NCBI GenBank assembly: GCA_039619475.1
Contig: CM077115.1
Span: forward strand, 416,834,557 to 416,898,556
Direction of reading: 5' to 3'
Length of the DNA stretch: 64,000 bases
DNA from: Icerya purchasi
Lineage: Eukaryota; Arthropoda; Insecta; Hemiptera; Monophlebidae
The notes below the pieces were generated by a model. That model worked only from the letters and a program-made list of their open reading frames with translations. It ran no database searches and had not been told where the DNA came from. This document shows positions 20,122 through 33,293 of this stretch, in pieces; positions within the stretch are counted from its first letter, which is position 1, and the number at the start of each line of letters is the position of its first letter. The translations under genes were made by a program, and so were the position numbers.

Positions 20122-23100
20122 CTGTAAATCGAAAGAAATCTTACTTTAGTCCTTTTTCATCGCCTAAACGACTATTCCAATTGAAACTTATTGGCTCCTA
20201 TTAAATTCGAAGCCCTCTAGAAACTTTTACGCTTCTTCGAATTCAGTTTGCGCCCTGCTAGGGGAACAACGAGCTTATTTTATTCATTTTTGCTAGAGGT
20301 ATCAAAGGTACATACACGTCTGTCGTTTTCAGGTGTATACCTAATTCCTGAAACTCAATATCGATTATACCAACGAAATTTCGCAAAGTAAAGATTGACT
20401 TAATATTCTTATTAGGCTTAATATTTCTTTGTGTTAACTTTACCATCCATAACGTTTTCCAAAAGGATCTGGCTCACTTAATTTTTTTTTTTGATAAAGA
20501 CAAACTGTTGAAATATTAAATATACACGTATATTATGTGTGTATGCATGTAGCAGAGGGTGTGACGATATTCCGTTAGAACATTATAGAGTGCATGTACG
20601 GTTAGCATGGCGCAATTTTGATTTTTCTAAATACACGCTGCATATTTTCAATCGGCCTTAAATAAAACCGCGAAATTGTATTACAGTTTGTTTTCATTGT
20701 TCTACGGCATTGTAGTCGACCTTAGTGGCGATCAAAATTATTTCCGTAAGAATTTAATTCGTTAAAAAGAATCGATTTTTCACTCCTATTGTCACTATTC
20801 ACGTAGTATGGTGCCGAATACTATTACGTGAATATTTCGAAAATTATTTAAAATCGTCAATATTTGCGGGCTATTTATTTTGCAACCGTTTTAAATTGCA
20901 GCCGCGTTTACGTCTGTTAATATGTCCCTTTTTTCAGTACTATCAGTCGCCAATCTCTTGATTTAATATATCGTTCGAATTTTTTGTTTTTTTGGTCCCC
21001 CGAATATTAGCGTGCACTATTATAGCCTGGAATTGTTTAGGGAACTTGCCAAAGCAGAGTTGGTGAATCGCCTACTTTGTTTCAGATATAAACGATTCTT
21101 AGCCTATGCAGCCAGAAAAAAGAAACTTATCACCCCTATACTTGCATCAGTGGAACTGATAAGTATGTTGCAGATCTTAGTTCGCAACTAACACGATTCC
21201 TCTTCTTTTTCTGCGGTACATTATGGAATTCCGAATTAAATATAAATCGTTAGCTGCAGCAAGATTTTGCCAACAACCTTTTGGAAATTCGCGAGGTTCA
21301 AACCCGAAATTTTCGGAAAAGAAATGACTGCTTCCTCAGCAGTTTGATTAGCTAAAATTACGATAATCCATCCAAATACGCCTTCAATTCTATCGTTAAT
21401 TATACTTAGCAAATTAGTTAGTATGAAATATGTCGCGTTTAAATACTTTTCAGTTTCTCGCGTTTTGTTTTATTTTATTTTTTTCGTTTTGAACTGCCAG
21501 ATTTTATTGCTGGATTTTCCCTGATTTTAATTTAACATCGTAATAAATAATAAAACATGGAAATTCGCGTAGAAAGAACCTCAGGTTCAGAGCGCATTTT
21601 TTAAAAAGTTTTTACGAAATTTGTTTAAAAGCGTACTTGCAATTTATATATGTATATATAGGAAAAAAACCTTTTAATTTTTCCAATAACCCGCATCTTA
21701 GGCTAAGGTTTGCAAAGTAGTCGGTAGAAAAATATCGATCGAAAATATTGAAAAATTTTTGAAGTTAAAAAGAGTAAGATTATTGACTGGAATTTAAAAA
21801 TCCGTTAATGCGATTAAAGTATAATTTTTCGATTTAATTGTTCCCGACCTCCAGATACGTCGCTGCGATAATCCGTTCCTCCGCATTACAATAAAGGGCC
21901 ATTATTCGATTTATTTTGAAAACTTCTTTTCTGTTTTTGTTTCTGACTCTCATAATGTTCACACATGTTCTTTGGCTAAACGCTGATAAAACGTTTTCCG
22001 AGCTAAATATTCAAAATATACATATGTCTCATACCCTATTCTCACCGGTGACGTTCGGTTTAGTACGATGTGGACCTGAACGTCGGAATCCTCGACGCGC
22101 TTTTGCGGTTTAACGAAAAATGCCCTCCTCTAATTATCAGGTAACGACGTTCCTGTATGCCGAAGCCGGTTGTAAAGATTCAAGAGATATCAAATAGCTT
22201 CATACGGTTCATTGTTAAGCATTCGATTGTGCAAACGACCTGCTAGAGATGTGTCCTACGAATGATTTGCCAGAGAAACTCCGCCAGGAACAGTTCTTCG
22301 AAATAAGCAGTGATTTTTGCTGCTTCGCCAGATCAGTGGTTCCGAAATAAAACTATTATTTTTACCCTGACACCTGACATGCGAAATATTTTATTAATAG
22401 ATAATTTTTTTTAAATTTTATAACAAATATATATGTTTTATAAAAAGTACGGGGAAAAAAAAACGAAAAATGTTATATCGTTCATATATCATTCATTTTA
22501 ATCCTGAAAAATAAGATGAAACATGATGATAAAGGAAATTAAAAAGACATGCAGTGCCAGCGGTGTCACATATTTCGTCTGGCTATGCGTTTTGATGTGT
22601 GTATGCGTGTGTGGTTCGCCTGGATAAATAGAGGCAGTGGAACAATCAACAGAAGAGACAACGCCGTTTTACTACTCGGGAGCAGTAGTCGGAGCAATTG
22701 CCGAAGCAGTGAACAGTGTTTTTCTGATCACTGTTCGGAATCGCAACTGCTTATTTGTCGAAGCAGCGGCAAAAAAGCAGCGCTGAAATTTTCGGGCCAC
22801 TGCATAGACTGCTCAATGGTTTTCATAATCTCGGACAAGGACCGTATCACATTCATCGCTATTAGACTTTTTAAGGGGAACGTTAATGGTAGAGCCTAAG
22901 ACATTTCGTTTAATATAAGGCAAAGTTCGAATGATTTGTAATAACAGTCCCGTTAAACACGATACGCACAGATAAGATCCGGTTCCCTTTTGCATTCTTC
23001 GAATTTTGTTTCGTAAGATATTCTCGGTGAACTTTGTGAGCGAAAGGAACTTGTCCTCTTTTGCTTTTTTAAAAATAAATGTGGCTTGGATCGCATATTA

Positions 23101-25888
23101 GTTTTCCCCGATCACGGAATATGCTAGAACATTCTTTGTTTTGCAATGGAACTGTCTGTTCAATTGACGTGTGAGGTAATTCGGTGTATCACTAGTTCAA
23201 TGTTGAACTAACAAAGGCTTGACGGATTTTTTCGTTTAATGCGAGCTGATCTGACCAAAGTGTCCATTCATGCGTACACTAGGCAATGAAAAAGAATTTC
23301 ATCAGTTTTGACTTTGTTGCAATCGAAGGATACATATGTTATATCACTGGAGAAGGAATATCCTTAAATGTAATGAACTATTTTATAGGAACACATGTGT
23401 TGCCGCTAAAGTTGCGAGATGTTTGAATCTTTGTTACCCCATTCAACGTCGTTGGTGGTGAATGGTAAGTAAAATTAAAATGTGTTGGTTTAATATTTAA
23501 TAAAATAAGGTTGTTATTATATAATATTCGTCCGTGTTAATGTACTTTACGCATCTCTATTGCGGGCTATGCACACTAAAGTCTCTCCCGATACTGGGAA
23601 AATATGTTGTGTAATTGTGACGTATATTTAGTTATCGAACTGATTAACTGAATCTCGTGTTCTTTGGACGGAGTATAAAGACCCTAAGCCCCGTAAACAG
23701 TTTTTCCTCATAATACTTTCATTGTAACCGCTTAAAAAGTTGATGATCGCAATACAACGTTTTCAGAATGAATTGATGTGGCGGCTCCTGTTGTTATCCC
23801 TCAATGAGCCGTTCAATTCAAGGTCGACCATGTTGAAAAAGTAAAAAAATTCGGAATACGAAAAGAATGATTAATTCGAAGACGAGACTCCTGTAAAAAA
23901 AGCTGTCAGTCGATAATAATAGAAAATTTTAAAAATCTTCACGATCTTTGAAAATTTCATTACCGATTCAATTAATGACGCTTGCTTTTGTTTTCTTTTT
24001 ATTTTTATTTATTTAGTTTTTCCTTTTCAAGCCGGCGATTCCTCTTAGGAATAACAGAATATCTCCTCACCGGAGAACCAGCTAAATTAATAGCGTTAGC
24101 AAGACGTTTTTTTAATTTGTTAAATCAAGTTTTTATAGTTCGTTGTTGTAGAAGCCGATAGTTTTTGTCAAGCATGTGAATAAACTTTCCAACATTTATG
24201 CTTAAAATAGTTCTAATTTTTCTTTTATTCTATTATTCGTTCCATAAGTATTCAGACATTGGGGAAATTTATTGGATATTTTGTAAATAATTTTATCGGT
24301 TGGTTTGAGCTCTTCTCTGATGAAAAGTTTCAGCTCAGATATATCAGGTGGTGTTTGTGGTTTTTCAAGTGATTCGGTAGTCTTAACATATCTCCTAAAT
24401 TTATTTTTGTTTCCTTTTATGGTTTAATCCGTAAAGGGGAGATCCAATTTTATCCAAATTTGAAGAAACAGTGATGAAAGTACGTTTCGAGACGTATTTC
24501 TAATATGCTGTTGAGTAGCCATTCAGAATTGATACCGTGCTGGTTAGGTTTGAGTCATGTTGTCGTGGAGTTACACCGCTCTACAATGTTTCTTTACATA
24601 GGTAACGTATCAGTTAATTATTAGAGAGAAATACACGATAATTATCTCCGTACTGTAATAACTGGTTTCCGGATGACGTGATTGGGTTATAATATTTATT
24701 ATAATTCACTGTTCAAACTAAGATTTATACTCCTAATATTTCCATGTGTGTATACTCGATGGAAATAACTTTTCATTAAAAGAAAAAAAAAAAAAAAAGA
24801 AAAAGCCTGTTGAAAATATTGTGTGGTTGTGGATCGACAGTGTGTAAGAGTATTTCGACATTACGATGCCTGCATAGTCAAACATGTGTATCTCGTTATT
24901 AGATTGTAAAGTACGAGTATACGAAATAATCTACTTACTAATCGTTTAAAGTAAACAGAAATGAGTTGAAGCTTTTAGTAACATGCTTGGCGGATTCTCC
25001 TTTAGATTAAATTATGGAAAAAATGTTAGCAGAAAGAAAATATCAGTATTAATATAAAAGAAAATAAACTTCCTTTATCCTTATTAAAATTTTGCCAAGA
25101 CCGAAGTTGAATTGGGCACACATACTAAAGCGGCCATTTCGTCAGTGAAAATTTGCCTTTACTAAGCTAACCCTCTTTTGATGTTCCTTTTTTTCCATTT
25201 ATTTTTGTAATTCGCCGAAAATTTTTCTTTCGCAGCACATCGACGTAGAGCCGGTTTGTGATTATAATGAAAGTATATAATATACCGGGTATTTCGTTTT
25301 TTTTTACTTGTGTCTTAATATTTCTCGATGAAAACAAACAAAATTTTTATTTGTTGCATGTTCTCTCTCTCCCTTTTTCTATATATATATATATGTATGT
25401 ATATGTGTATGTGTATGTGTGTATACATATATACCGGCCGAGTTAAAAACATTCATATTTATCAGCTGTAAAAGTATGTAAGAGCGCGTTGGTCTGTAAT
25501 ATTTTTACATCGAGCGAAATGAAGGTTTTATTAAAATTTGCATAGAATAAACAGAAATATCTACCAGAGTAAATGAAAACAAAAATAGAGGAAAGAACGT
25601 AACAGTTTGCGAATTTGAATCAAATTTTAACCGGGGAAAGTGTATTTTAACGCAAAACAGGTTTCCAATCTCACCAAAAGAACGTTCTAACGAATGCTAC
25701 AGACGCTAATGCATTATGACTGAATCCTCTGGACCTCACCGTGAGGCTACGGCGTGGACCCTCGAATGATAGTCTTACATAATAATTCTTATAAAAGAGC
25801 CTAACATTTTGGTTGTTTACGTTATTTGTTAATTTACGTACGGTAGGCGAGGCAAATAAGAATTGCCATCATTCTACTTCGGTTATAT

Positions 25889-26165
25889 AAAAGTAGCCTA
25901 GTGGTTAAGGTGCTTGGCTACCAAATCAGACGGGTTCGAGACTTGTCTCATTTCCGGATCCAAGTCACTCCCAGGTTTACCCAGCCTGAAATGACTGGGT
26001 ACCAGAGAAATCTGGGAACGTAAAGGCGGACCCCAAGTAGAAAGGAACTGACTCCTCTACTCCTATTAGTGTCGATGAGATTAATCATTGATAATGGCAG
26101 ATGGCTTTAAATGGAAAGTGCGAATTTGGTTGCCTTTACCTTTAAACAATAATAAACAGTTGATT
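25889..26165 (+). mobile_element. tRNA-derived SINE
   Basis: The head carries RNA polymerase III promoter elements: an A box TAGTGGTTAAGGTG (about 25899) and a B box GGTTCGAGAC (25933). Spacing is tRNA-like, with the tRNA-style sequence between them (CTTGGCTACCAAATCAGACG). A tRNA-unrelated body follows (25960-26140) and the element fades out in an A/T-rich tail after CCTTTACCTTTAAAC. It lacks protein coding capacity, as SINEs do, and depends on a partner LINE. It is not a tRNA gene because no acceptor stem closes. Confidence 0.8.
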
Positions 26166-26595
26166 TTCAAAAATATTTCACTACAATGGAATATAAATAG
26201 TTAAAAAAAAAAAAAAAAAAATGAAAGCCGTTCGAAAATAATTTTCTAAAGTAGCGATATACTTTTTTCTAGATATACGGAAGTGTCCGCTATCGCATCT
26301 TCGGGCTGGGATTCGTTGCTACCCCATAAAAACGGTAGTCAACCATCTAGCCCATCAATGCAACCGGTTACTTTCATCGAAAAATCGTACAGTGCAATTA
26401 AAAATTGACAAAAAAGACAAAGAAAATGATAAAGACCGCTAATGAAGATTTTGTTCATTCCAACGATCTCGACTGAAAAATTTCTGGTAACAAATAAAAT
26501 AATACCGAAACAACTGTGTAAAATCGTTTAATGATATATTCAACAGCAAACAATACGTGTTCCATTATTTACAAACTTCTGCTTACTTACGGATG

Positions 26596-26856
26596 TTGAT
26601 GCTGATCACATTTTCTTCGAGTGTCCTGCTCTTCGTAATGAACGCTCCCTTTTATACAGTCAGCTCTTGTCATTAGCCCTACTCCTTATAACCCTTTATC
26701 CTCTCCTTTCCTTCATCTTCTGTGGTGTCAGCACTGCTGTCCTTTGTTGCGTCAATTTCGGACCGCCTAGTTATTTAGTTTTTTAGCTTAGTTTTCCTGT
26801 TGTTGGGTCAATGCCGCTGGCGCGCTCACAAAAAAAAAAAAAAAAACAAAAAAATC
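26596..26856 (+). mobile_element. 3' LINE tail with 11-bp target duplication
   Basis: ACTTACGGATG flanks it on both sides (26585-26595 and 26857-26867). The fragment begins inside the C-terminal zinc region (frame: DADHIFFECPALRNERS) and continues to the stop and 3' UTR (TGTTGGGTCAATGCCGCTGG) and a poly(A) tail. It belongs to the same subfamily as 13290-13845 (minus) and 29242-31762. Confidence 0.9.
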
Positions 26857-29271
26857 ACTTACGGATGGTATTAAGAGCTGTTCTACCAAGGAAAACAAAG
26901 CCTTTTTTTTTCTTGTTTGGGTTTTTCCCTGGGCTTGTCAGCAACGGACGATTACCCATCAACACGTGTACGTAGCAGCAATTAGGAGTAACAAAGAATG
27001 GAATCTGACAAAGAACGCTATACTAAGGATGGAGAAACAATGACAATCAACGTCGAAAAACGCCAAACATATGCATGCCGAAAAGAATAGGAATGGAATT
27101 ACCGAAGTTCAGAGTAAAAGGAGTTAGCTGTCCCATACCATGGCCACATCTGCAATTACAGAGCCCACAGTACAAACGGACAAAGGAATCTGGCTACGAA
27201 TAATTAAGGAAGAAGAAACACGGGATGTTTAAAAAGCAATTAGAGCAATGCCTGACACGAATATATCGTAATTGTTGATGCGTTATCATAGAAATTCGTT
27301 ACGAAACTATTTAATAGTAACAAGCAAGTGAATTAAAAAAAGGAAATAATGTCTAAAATAATTATTTATCATGCAGGGGCATAATATACCTCGATATGTG
27401 AAAGTTGCTAATGTTTCCAAAATTGTTAGTAAGCGTATGCAGAGCGTCATAGCAGTCAAGTTAATAAAATCCTATAGTACAATAAATTATACAAATGCAC
27501 ATTATACATCGAGAATATTATACCATGAGATTTGGAAATTAAAAAACACATTAAAATACTGTCAATTAAAAACAAAATTAGAAACGAGGGTGGTAAATAT
27601 GCGTTAAAGTCCTCGCTCATGTTAAACGTGATTCTATTGATCCGATCGTTTGTGACGCTACATCACCCGATGGAAGATGGATGGATCACAACCCGAGGGA
27701 GAAAATGGATTTTAGCTTCCACGGTTTGAGGAACCGTTTGAAGTATTTCATACGAGTATGTAATTTATCGATAATTTTGCTGCCAATAGAACCCCGTCTA
27801 AGTCTCGTATGTACAAAGTTGATTTTATGTCAAACAACCAGTTCAATGAGAAATATATATGTATTTTTTTACTCGCTCACGGACAAAGAATCTAAAAGAG
27901 GACTAATGAAAATACTATCGTTCTATTCTTTCTATTTACCATTCAAATTCTAAACCGTCATTTTTTAGCTACAATTTTATAATTTCGTTTTATTTTTCAC
28001 CCCTAAAAATAAAACATAAGTTAAATTAAAAATTGTAATAATTATGTATTTTTGATTAAATTTTAAGTTTTAAGATTAACTTTTTTAAAACATGGTGTCT
28101 ACCGTAAATTGTTTTCCAAACGGTAAAAAGATTTTCAGTAAAAAGTGAATAAACACACTTTAAAAAAATCTGTCGTACATGGCGGATATATTTTTTTTAT
28201 TGTAGAATCCTGATCAACGCGCTAACTTCTGGTAAGGTTCTGCGCGAATATATTTGTTTCCCGATCCTGGCGGATGTTGTTTCGGTGGAATTCGGTCAAA
28301 CGGGCACGTATTTAAGTAAGTCTTTTAAGTCGGTTGGTCTCTAATGTTCGGTGTATTACATTCTTCTTGTTCGTTCAAACGGATTGCTATTCGCCGCTTG
28401 CATTATAAGAGCCCGCAGACGATATTCAAGTATACGACACCGTTTTCTATGTTGTTTGAAAATAGAATTTGCTAATGTTAACTGCATAAGGAGCTGCTAT
28501 TTAGTTATTATTCCGCAGGCGCACTTGCCCCCGCTCCTTGAGACGGTTATCAAGGATGGCTGTTCTAATTTTGCACTAAAATCTTCTACGGGGTAATTGT
28601 TAGATTTATCTTTACATTTCTTCGAGCATTATAGTTCATCTATCTTCTGTCGGTGTCTGGAGTGAACCCATTACAAAGTTGCCCGCCGGCATGGTTTTAC
28701 GTGAAAAACGCACTGTTCTGAATATCACTGAATTGTTAATTTTATTTGATAGTAAAAAGGCCACTACTTCGTAAATACGTATTATCTCTTTTTTTCCGGA
28801 GAAATACTTTTATTCTTCCACTATGTGTTCTAGTAATTCTGTTACTTCCATTTGAGTTCGATTCAATTCGTTCCGAATAAAAATGCAATTTTTCAATTCG
28901 AGTCTCAGACGGACAGCAAGAAATTTGAAGACGGAAAACTTGCGTTAAATCCGAGATTGACTGAATTAATATTGGAATCAATCAGACCAAAAGTATGTTA
29001 CATAAATTAATCGCGTTTACGCGTGAAAAACTGTAAAATGTAAAATATTACATGAAATTAATTAATATAAAAGCATAAAAAAACATTAAAAAAACACTAA
29101 AAAAACATTTAAAAAAAACATTAAAAAAGCATAAAAAAAAGATTTTGACCAGGATAATAATTTAATTCGGAACTGTTGCCTTAGTTAGAATACTATCAAG
29201 TGTCAGATTGGAAATATTCTGTGTGTTAAGAAATAATAATTCTAACGTCTCCTTTCCGCTACGAGGAACTC

Positions 29272-30761
29272 TTGTCCGTCCTTAATAAAACCTCTCCTTC
29301 TGCTCCTGGCCTGGACGGTCTTTCTTTCCCTATTCTTAAAAAACTCTCTTCTTCCTCGCTACTCTCCCTTCTGAATATCTTCAACTCTTTCTTACTCTCT
29401 GGTTTTACTCCTGAGTCTTGGAACGACTTCATCGTCATTCCAATTCCTAAAAAAAAAAACAGTGTTCCTTCCGTCCTATCTCCCTAGCCTCATGTCTGCG
29501 CAAACTCTTTGAAGGTTTAATAAATAACCGTCTCGTTTGGTGGCTTGAGCATAATAATCTAATTCCTTCTAATATGTTCGGTTTTCGCCCCGGGCTTGGC
29601 CCGGTAGATTGCATCAGTACCTTCCTTGCAGATATCTATAAATCATTCCTATCAAAGAAATTTACTGTCGCTTCTTTTGTCGATGTCTGCTCTGTATTCG
29701 ATAATGTGCATCTTCCTTCTCTGGGCTCCAAACTCCTCTCTCTTAATCTTCCTCCGGTTCTTATCACTCTTATACTCAACCTCTTTCAACATAGAACTTT
29801 TTATCTATCTTCTCCTTCTCTTTCCACCTCCAGATGCGTCTATCGTGAGCTTCCCCAGGGTTCCTGCCTTAGCCCCACTCTTTTTAATATTTACTCCTTC
29901 GATATTGCTTCGCTCTCTATTCCCTCTTTCTCTCTCCTTTTTGCTGATGACATTTTAGTTTATTCCACCTCAGATGATCTGTCCTCCGCCACCAACGAGT
30001 TAAATCATTCATTGTCCCATCTTAGCAATGCTCTATCTACTCTCCACCTCTCTCTTTCCCCTTCCAAGTCTTCCTGTATAATTTTTGCCCTCCGCCCCTT
30101 TAATCGTGCTTTTATAAACATCAGCGTATCTGGTACACCTATTCCCACTGTTAATTCCATATGTTATCTAGGTCTTTTCTTAAATAGTCGCCTTACATTT
30201 CATGAACATATTAATTATATCTATAATTCCTCGATCAAAAGACTTAATCTCCTCAAATCTTTATCTCCGCTCAGATGGGGTGGAGACCCGTGCATTCTAT
30301 TAATTCTATATAAATCGATTATTCGGTCCAAACTCGACTATTGTTCCTTCATTTATGGCAATGCCTCCAAGTCTCTCCTTTCGAAACTTGACGCAATTCA
30401 GAATTCCTGCCTTCGCCTATGCATTGGCGCTTTAAGATCTTCTCCTATTCCTGCGATTCTATCCGAAACTTGCACTCAACCTCTTTCCACTCGTCGTTCA
30501 CTCCTCGGCTATCGATTTTTAATAAAACGCCTCCCCATTTTGCCATCCAATATTATTCCTTCCTATCTTCATATCAAAAATCACGGGCGCTTAGCGTCTC
30601 ATAGAATTCCGATTTTATCGCATATAGCTGCTCGTGTTTCCAATTTTTCTCCCTACGTTTCCTCTTATAACAGTCTTCCTTACTTTTCTCTCGATTTTAA
30701 TAGCATATGGCACCCCATCAATTTCTTCCAGTCCGAGCTAATTCTTCCTCTCACAATGTAG
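29272..30761 (+). pseudogene. Reverse transcriptase domain of the 29.2-kb LINE
   Basis: A first frame (29272-29487) has APGLDGLSFPILKKL, the P.DG entry motif of RT. After a one- or two-base slip in an A run near 29455 the frame continues with SFRPISLASCLRKLFE and an open 395-codon stretch (29574-30761). That stretch contains FGFRPG, VASFVDVCSVFDNV (the usual catalytic aspartate-aromatic box), ELPQGSCLSPTLFN and the LLFADDILVYS active site. The thumb region (SICYLGLFLNSRLTFHEH, SIIRSKLDYCSFIYG) follows. All catalytic aspartates are present. The enzyme copies element RNA into DNA at a nicked target; this copy lacks the endonuclease. Confidence 0.88.
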
Positions 30762-31691
30762 TCAACTTGGAATTCCTTCAGCTGTTGAACTCTGCTTTTC
30801 CTTCCCATGCCTTAATTTTCTCGGATGGCACCAAGAGTGATGGGGGAGTGGGTGGCGCGTATACGTCTCCTACGTTCCTGCACTCTGAGTCTTTCAGACT
30901 TCCTTCTTTCTGCTCTATCTTCTCAGCCGAGTCGATCTCAATTCTTCGTGCAATCCAATTCATATCCTCTACGAGTGGGGTTCACAAATTCCTGATTGTT
31001 TCTGATTCCAAAGGCGTTCTTCAAACCATCTCCTCTCCTCCTTCTCATAACTCTGACGGTATCATCCTCTCTATTCGATCTCTTGTCTCGTCTTTGTTCT
31101 CGTTCCGATCCATTCTCATAGACTTTCTATGGGTCCCTAGTCATTCCAATATTGAGGGCAATGACGCAGCTGACTCTTTAGCTCGCTCAGCCGCCCGCAT
31201 TGGTCCTTTCCTCGACTCTTTCCCTTCCTCAGACATTCTTTCTCTGTCACGCTCTAATCATTCTAGACTTTGGACTGACATGTATCCATCTTTATTCTCT
31301 AATCATTATTCATATTACCGTCTTATTCAACCGGTTTTTCCTGCCTTGGTTTCAATCTATTCCTACCTGTCGTCGTTCCACTGTTGTTTCCTTAATTAGT
31401 CTTAGAATCAATCATTCTCTACTCCCCTCTTCTCGCATTTGTTTTTCTTTAGCTCTTTCTCCTTTCTGCTCTCTTCACGTTTCTGAGCCTTCTTGTGTTT
31501 GTGACTCAAATCACATCCTATTCGAATGTCCTACACTCTCTAACGAACGCTCCTTTCTTTACGCCCAACTTCTAGTTTTGGGTCTTCCTACTCCCTTTAA
31601 CGATACCTATATTCTTTCCTTCCCATTGCCTTCAGTTATTCCATTGCTGCTGTCCTTTGTCTTTTCCATTTCTGACCGCTTGGCTATTTAG
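30707..31691 (+). pseudogene. RNase H and C-terminal zinc region of the 29.2-kb LINE
   Basis: The frame 30707-31399 carries RNase H with its acidic residues: FSDGTKSDGG, FSAESISILRAI, IVSDSKGVLQ and LWVPSHSNIEGNDAADSLAR. RNase H removes the RNA strand during element replication. A frameshift near 31350 moves to the frame 31200-31691, which has SLISLRINHSLLP and CVCDSNHILFECPTLSNERS, a CCHC-like zinc region, and stops at 31689. A short 3' UTR with TTGTTGGGTCAAGGCCGCT and the A run follow. Confidence 0.88.
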
Positions 31692-32082
31692 TTATAACTC
31701 TTAACTTTTCATGTTGTTGGGTCAAGGCCGCTGTAGCGCCCAGGGTAGGAAAAAAAAAAAAGGAAATAATAATTGAAAAAAAAAAAAAAGGTTAGTCAAA
31801 ACGTACTCCGATCAAAATGTTGTACTATAAAAAGTATTTTAGTAATCGTTCATCTTGTATTAAATATTAAAATAAAATAAGATCTAAAAATTTTAATTTT
31901 TCTGACAAACTAATATTTCATTTTGATTAAAAGTAAAGCAACAATACTAGTTTCGCTTTATTATTATGTATATACAATTTTAGTTTTTATAACATAGTTT
32001 CCTATGGCAATTCTGGTTAAATAAAATATACGAGAATATTGATTTTAGGGAATAATTAAAAAAAAAAAATAAATTTGTAATA

Positions 32083-32640
32083 TTTTTTTTTTTTTTTTTT
32101 GTATTAAATTTTGAGCATGTCAGCTAAGGACGTTACTCAATCCAACGGTATGATAGTATTAATGATTATAAAGGAAAAATATTAGAAATGTAACATACGA
32201 ATGAAGCTAACAAAGGAATAACCAAGGGAGACGGAAAAGAAAGCATTAAGCGCTGTAGGGCGTAGGATAAGACGCAAAAGACCGGAATACAGTATCGCGC
32301 GTTCTGAAGAAATGGAAGGACATTCAAGCAAAATGTGGTTAGCATCACAAACGAAGTTTGCTTCTGACGGATCAAACGAATAAAAAAAGGAGACTGAGTA
32401 ATGGAGAAACGGAAGAGCGAAGCAGGAAGCAAGTTGCGGTTTAACCGAAGTCTCTAATTACGGGTGAGATAGTTGACCGCCTCATGTTGGGGATATTAAC
32501 AAACCTCGGAAATAGAGGAGGAATGGGTTGTATGGATAAGTAAAAGGAAGCAGGATTGGAAAAAGAAGAAGGTTAGAGATCAGACCAACAGTCGCGGTGG
32601 CAACGAGAGGAAAGAGGAAGAAGACAATATAAAATATCTT
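32083..32640 (-). mobile_element. 3' fragment of an RNase H LINE, reversed
   Basis: A poly(T) run at 32083-32100 is the poly(A) tail on the minus strand. Minus-strand frames (32166-32432 and others) encode LLPASLFRFSITQSPF and a frameshifted VNHILLECLPF-type segment, closely matching the end of the 11407-13232 copy (shared 3' UTR GACTTT..GGATTGAGTAA and GGCATGCTC-like bases). Reverse transcriptase is absent. Frameshifts mark it as dead. Confidence 0.8.
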
Positions 32641-33293
32641 TATTTATCAAATTAATACGCAAAATAATTCTGCAAATTACTTTATTGCGGAACTTCTGCT
32701 AAAACTACACTGATCAATCGCGAATGATATAAAGAAGAAATTTAAATTATCCCGGTATTGCGAAAACTTATTTTGTATTTATTCTATCAATGAGGCCAAA
32801 TTACGTCGCATTTATTGTACAATCAAATTCTCTAAATTTTTTTAATTTTGTCGGACTCGAAATTTCGACACCACACGCGGATTTTTTTTTTAGTTCAGAT
32901 TATTTTCCGGGTTAACCGTATGGAAAATCAACAAAACTAGTCTGATCTATATAGAGTGTGCGCCTCACAAAAGCACCAATCAAAAGGGATCTTAATGATA
33001 ATAATAATAGGAAAATCAATCAGAATTAGCTTCCAGGCTGACTTTAGCGACGGCTTAAAAAGTGATTCTGTATTTTTCTTCCGGCCAAATTATACTTAAA
33101 ATATTAATTAACAATCTTTCCGGAGATTTTCGCTGAAAAAAAAATCTAATAGTTACACAATAAAGTGATCTCGATAGTAATCGGGAAGAAATTCGAAATG
33201 TCTGTTCGGCTCGATCGAACGGTTAAATATTATATGTCGCGCGAAAGTAAATTTCTTCTTACAGGTAAATATATTAGCTTGTTCTCGACTTAC

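Larger units (their letters stand above)
29242..31762 (+). mobile_element. RT-RNase H LINE (I-group), longest copy in the window
   Basis: A 12-bp duplication GAAATAATAATT (29230-29241 and 31763-31774) and a 3' A run define the insertion. The 5' end falls before the reverse transcriptase domain, so the endonuclease and ORF1 are missing. Coding sequence runs almost continuously through RT, RNase H and the C-terminal zinc region, interrupted by three frameshifts: near 29455 in an A10 run, near 30710-30760, and near 31350. Very few lesions over 2.5 kb suggest a young insertion. The family's other copies here are 13290-13845, 14111-14287 and 26596-26856; more distant relatives are 11407-13232 and 32083-32640. 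Confidence 0.92.
20122..33293 (-). other. Intron of 13.2 kb between cyclase exons A and B
   Basis: The phase-0 junction of the flanking exons defines the intron. It contains a tRNA-derived SINE (25889-26165), a short LINE tail (26596-26856), an RT-RNase H LINE (29242-31762) and a reversed LINE tail (32083-32640). In 20200-25880 and 26900-29220 I recognise no gene or element. Small ORFs there, such as 22549-22899, lack motifs. Confidence 0.75.
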
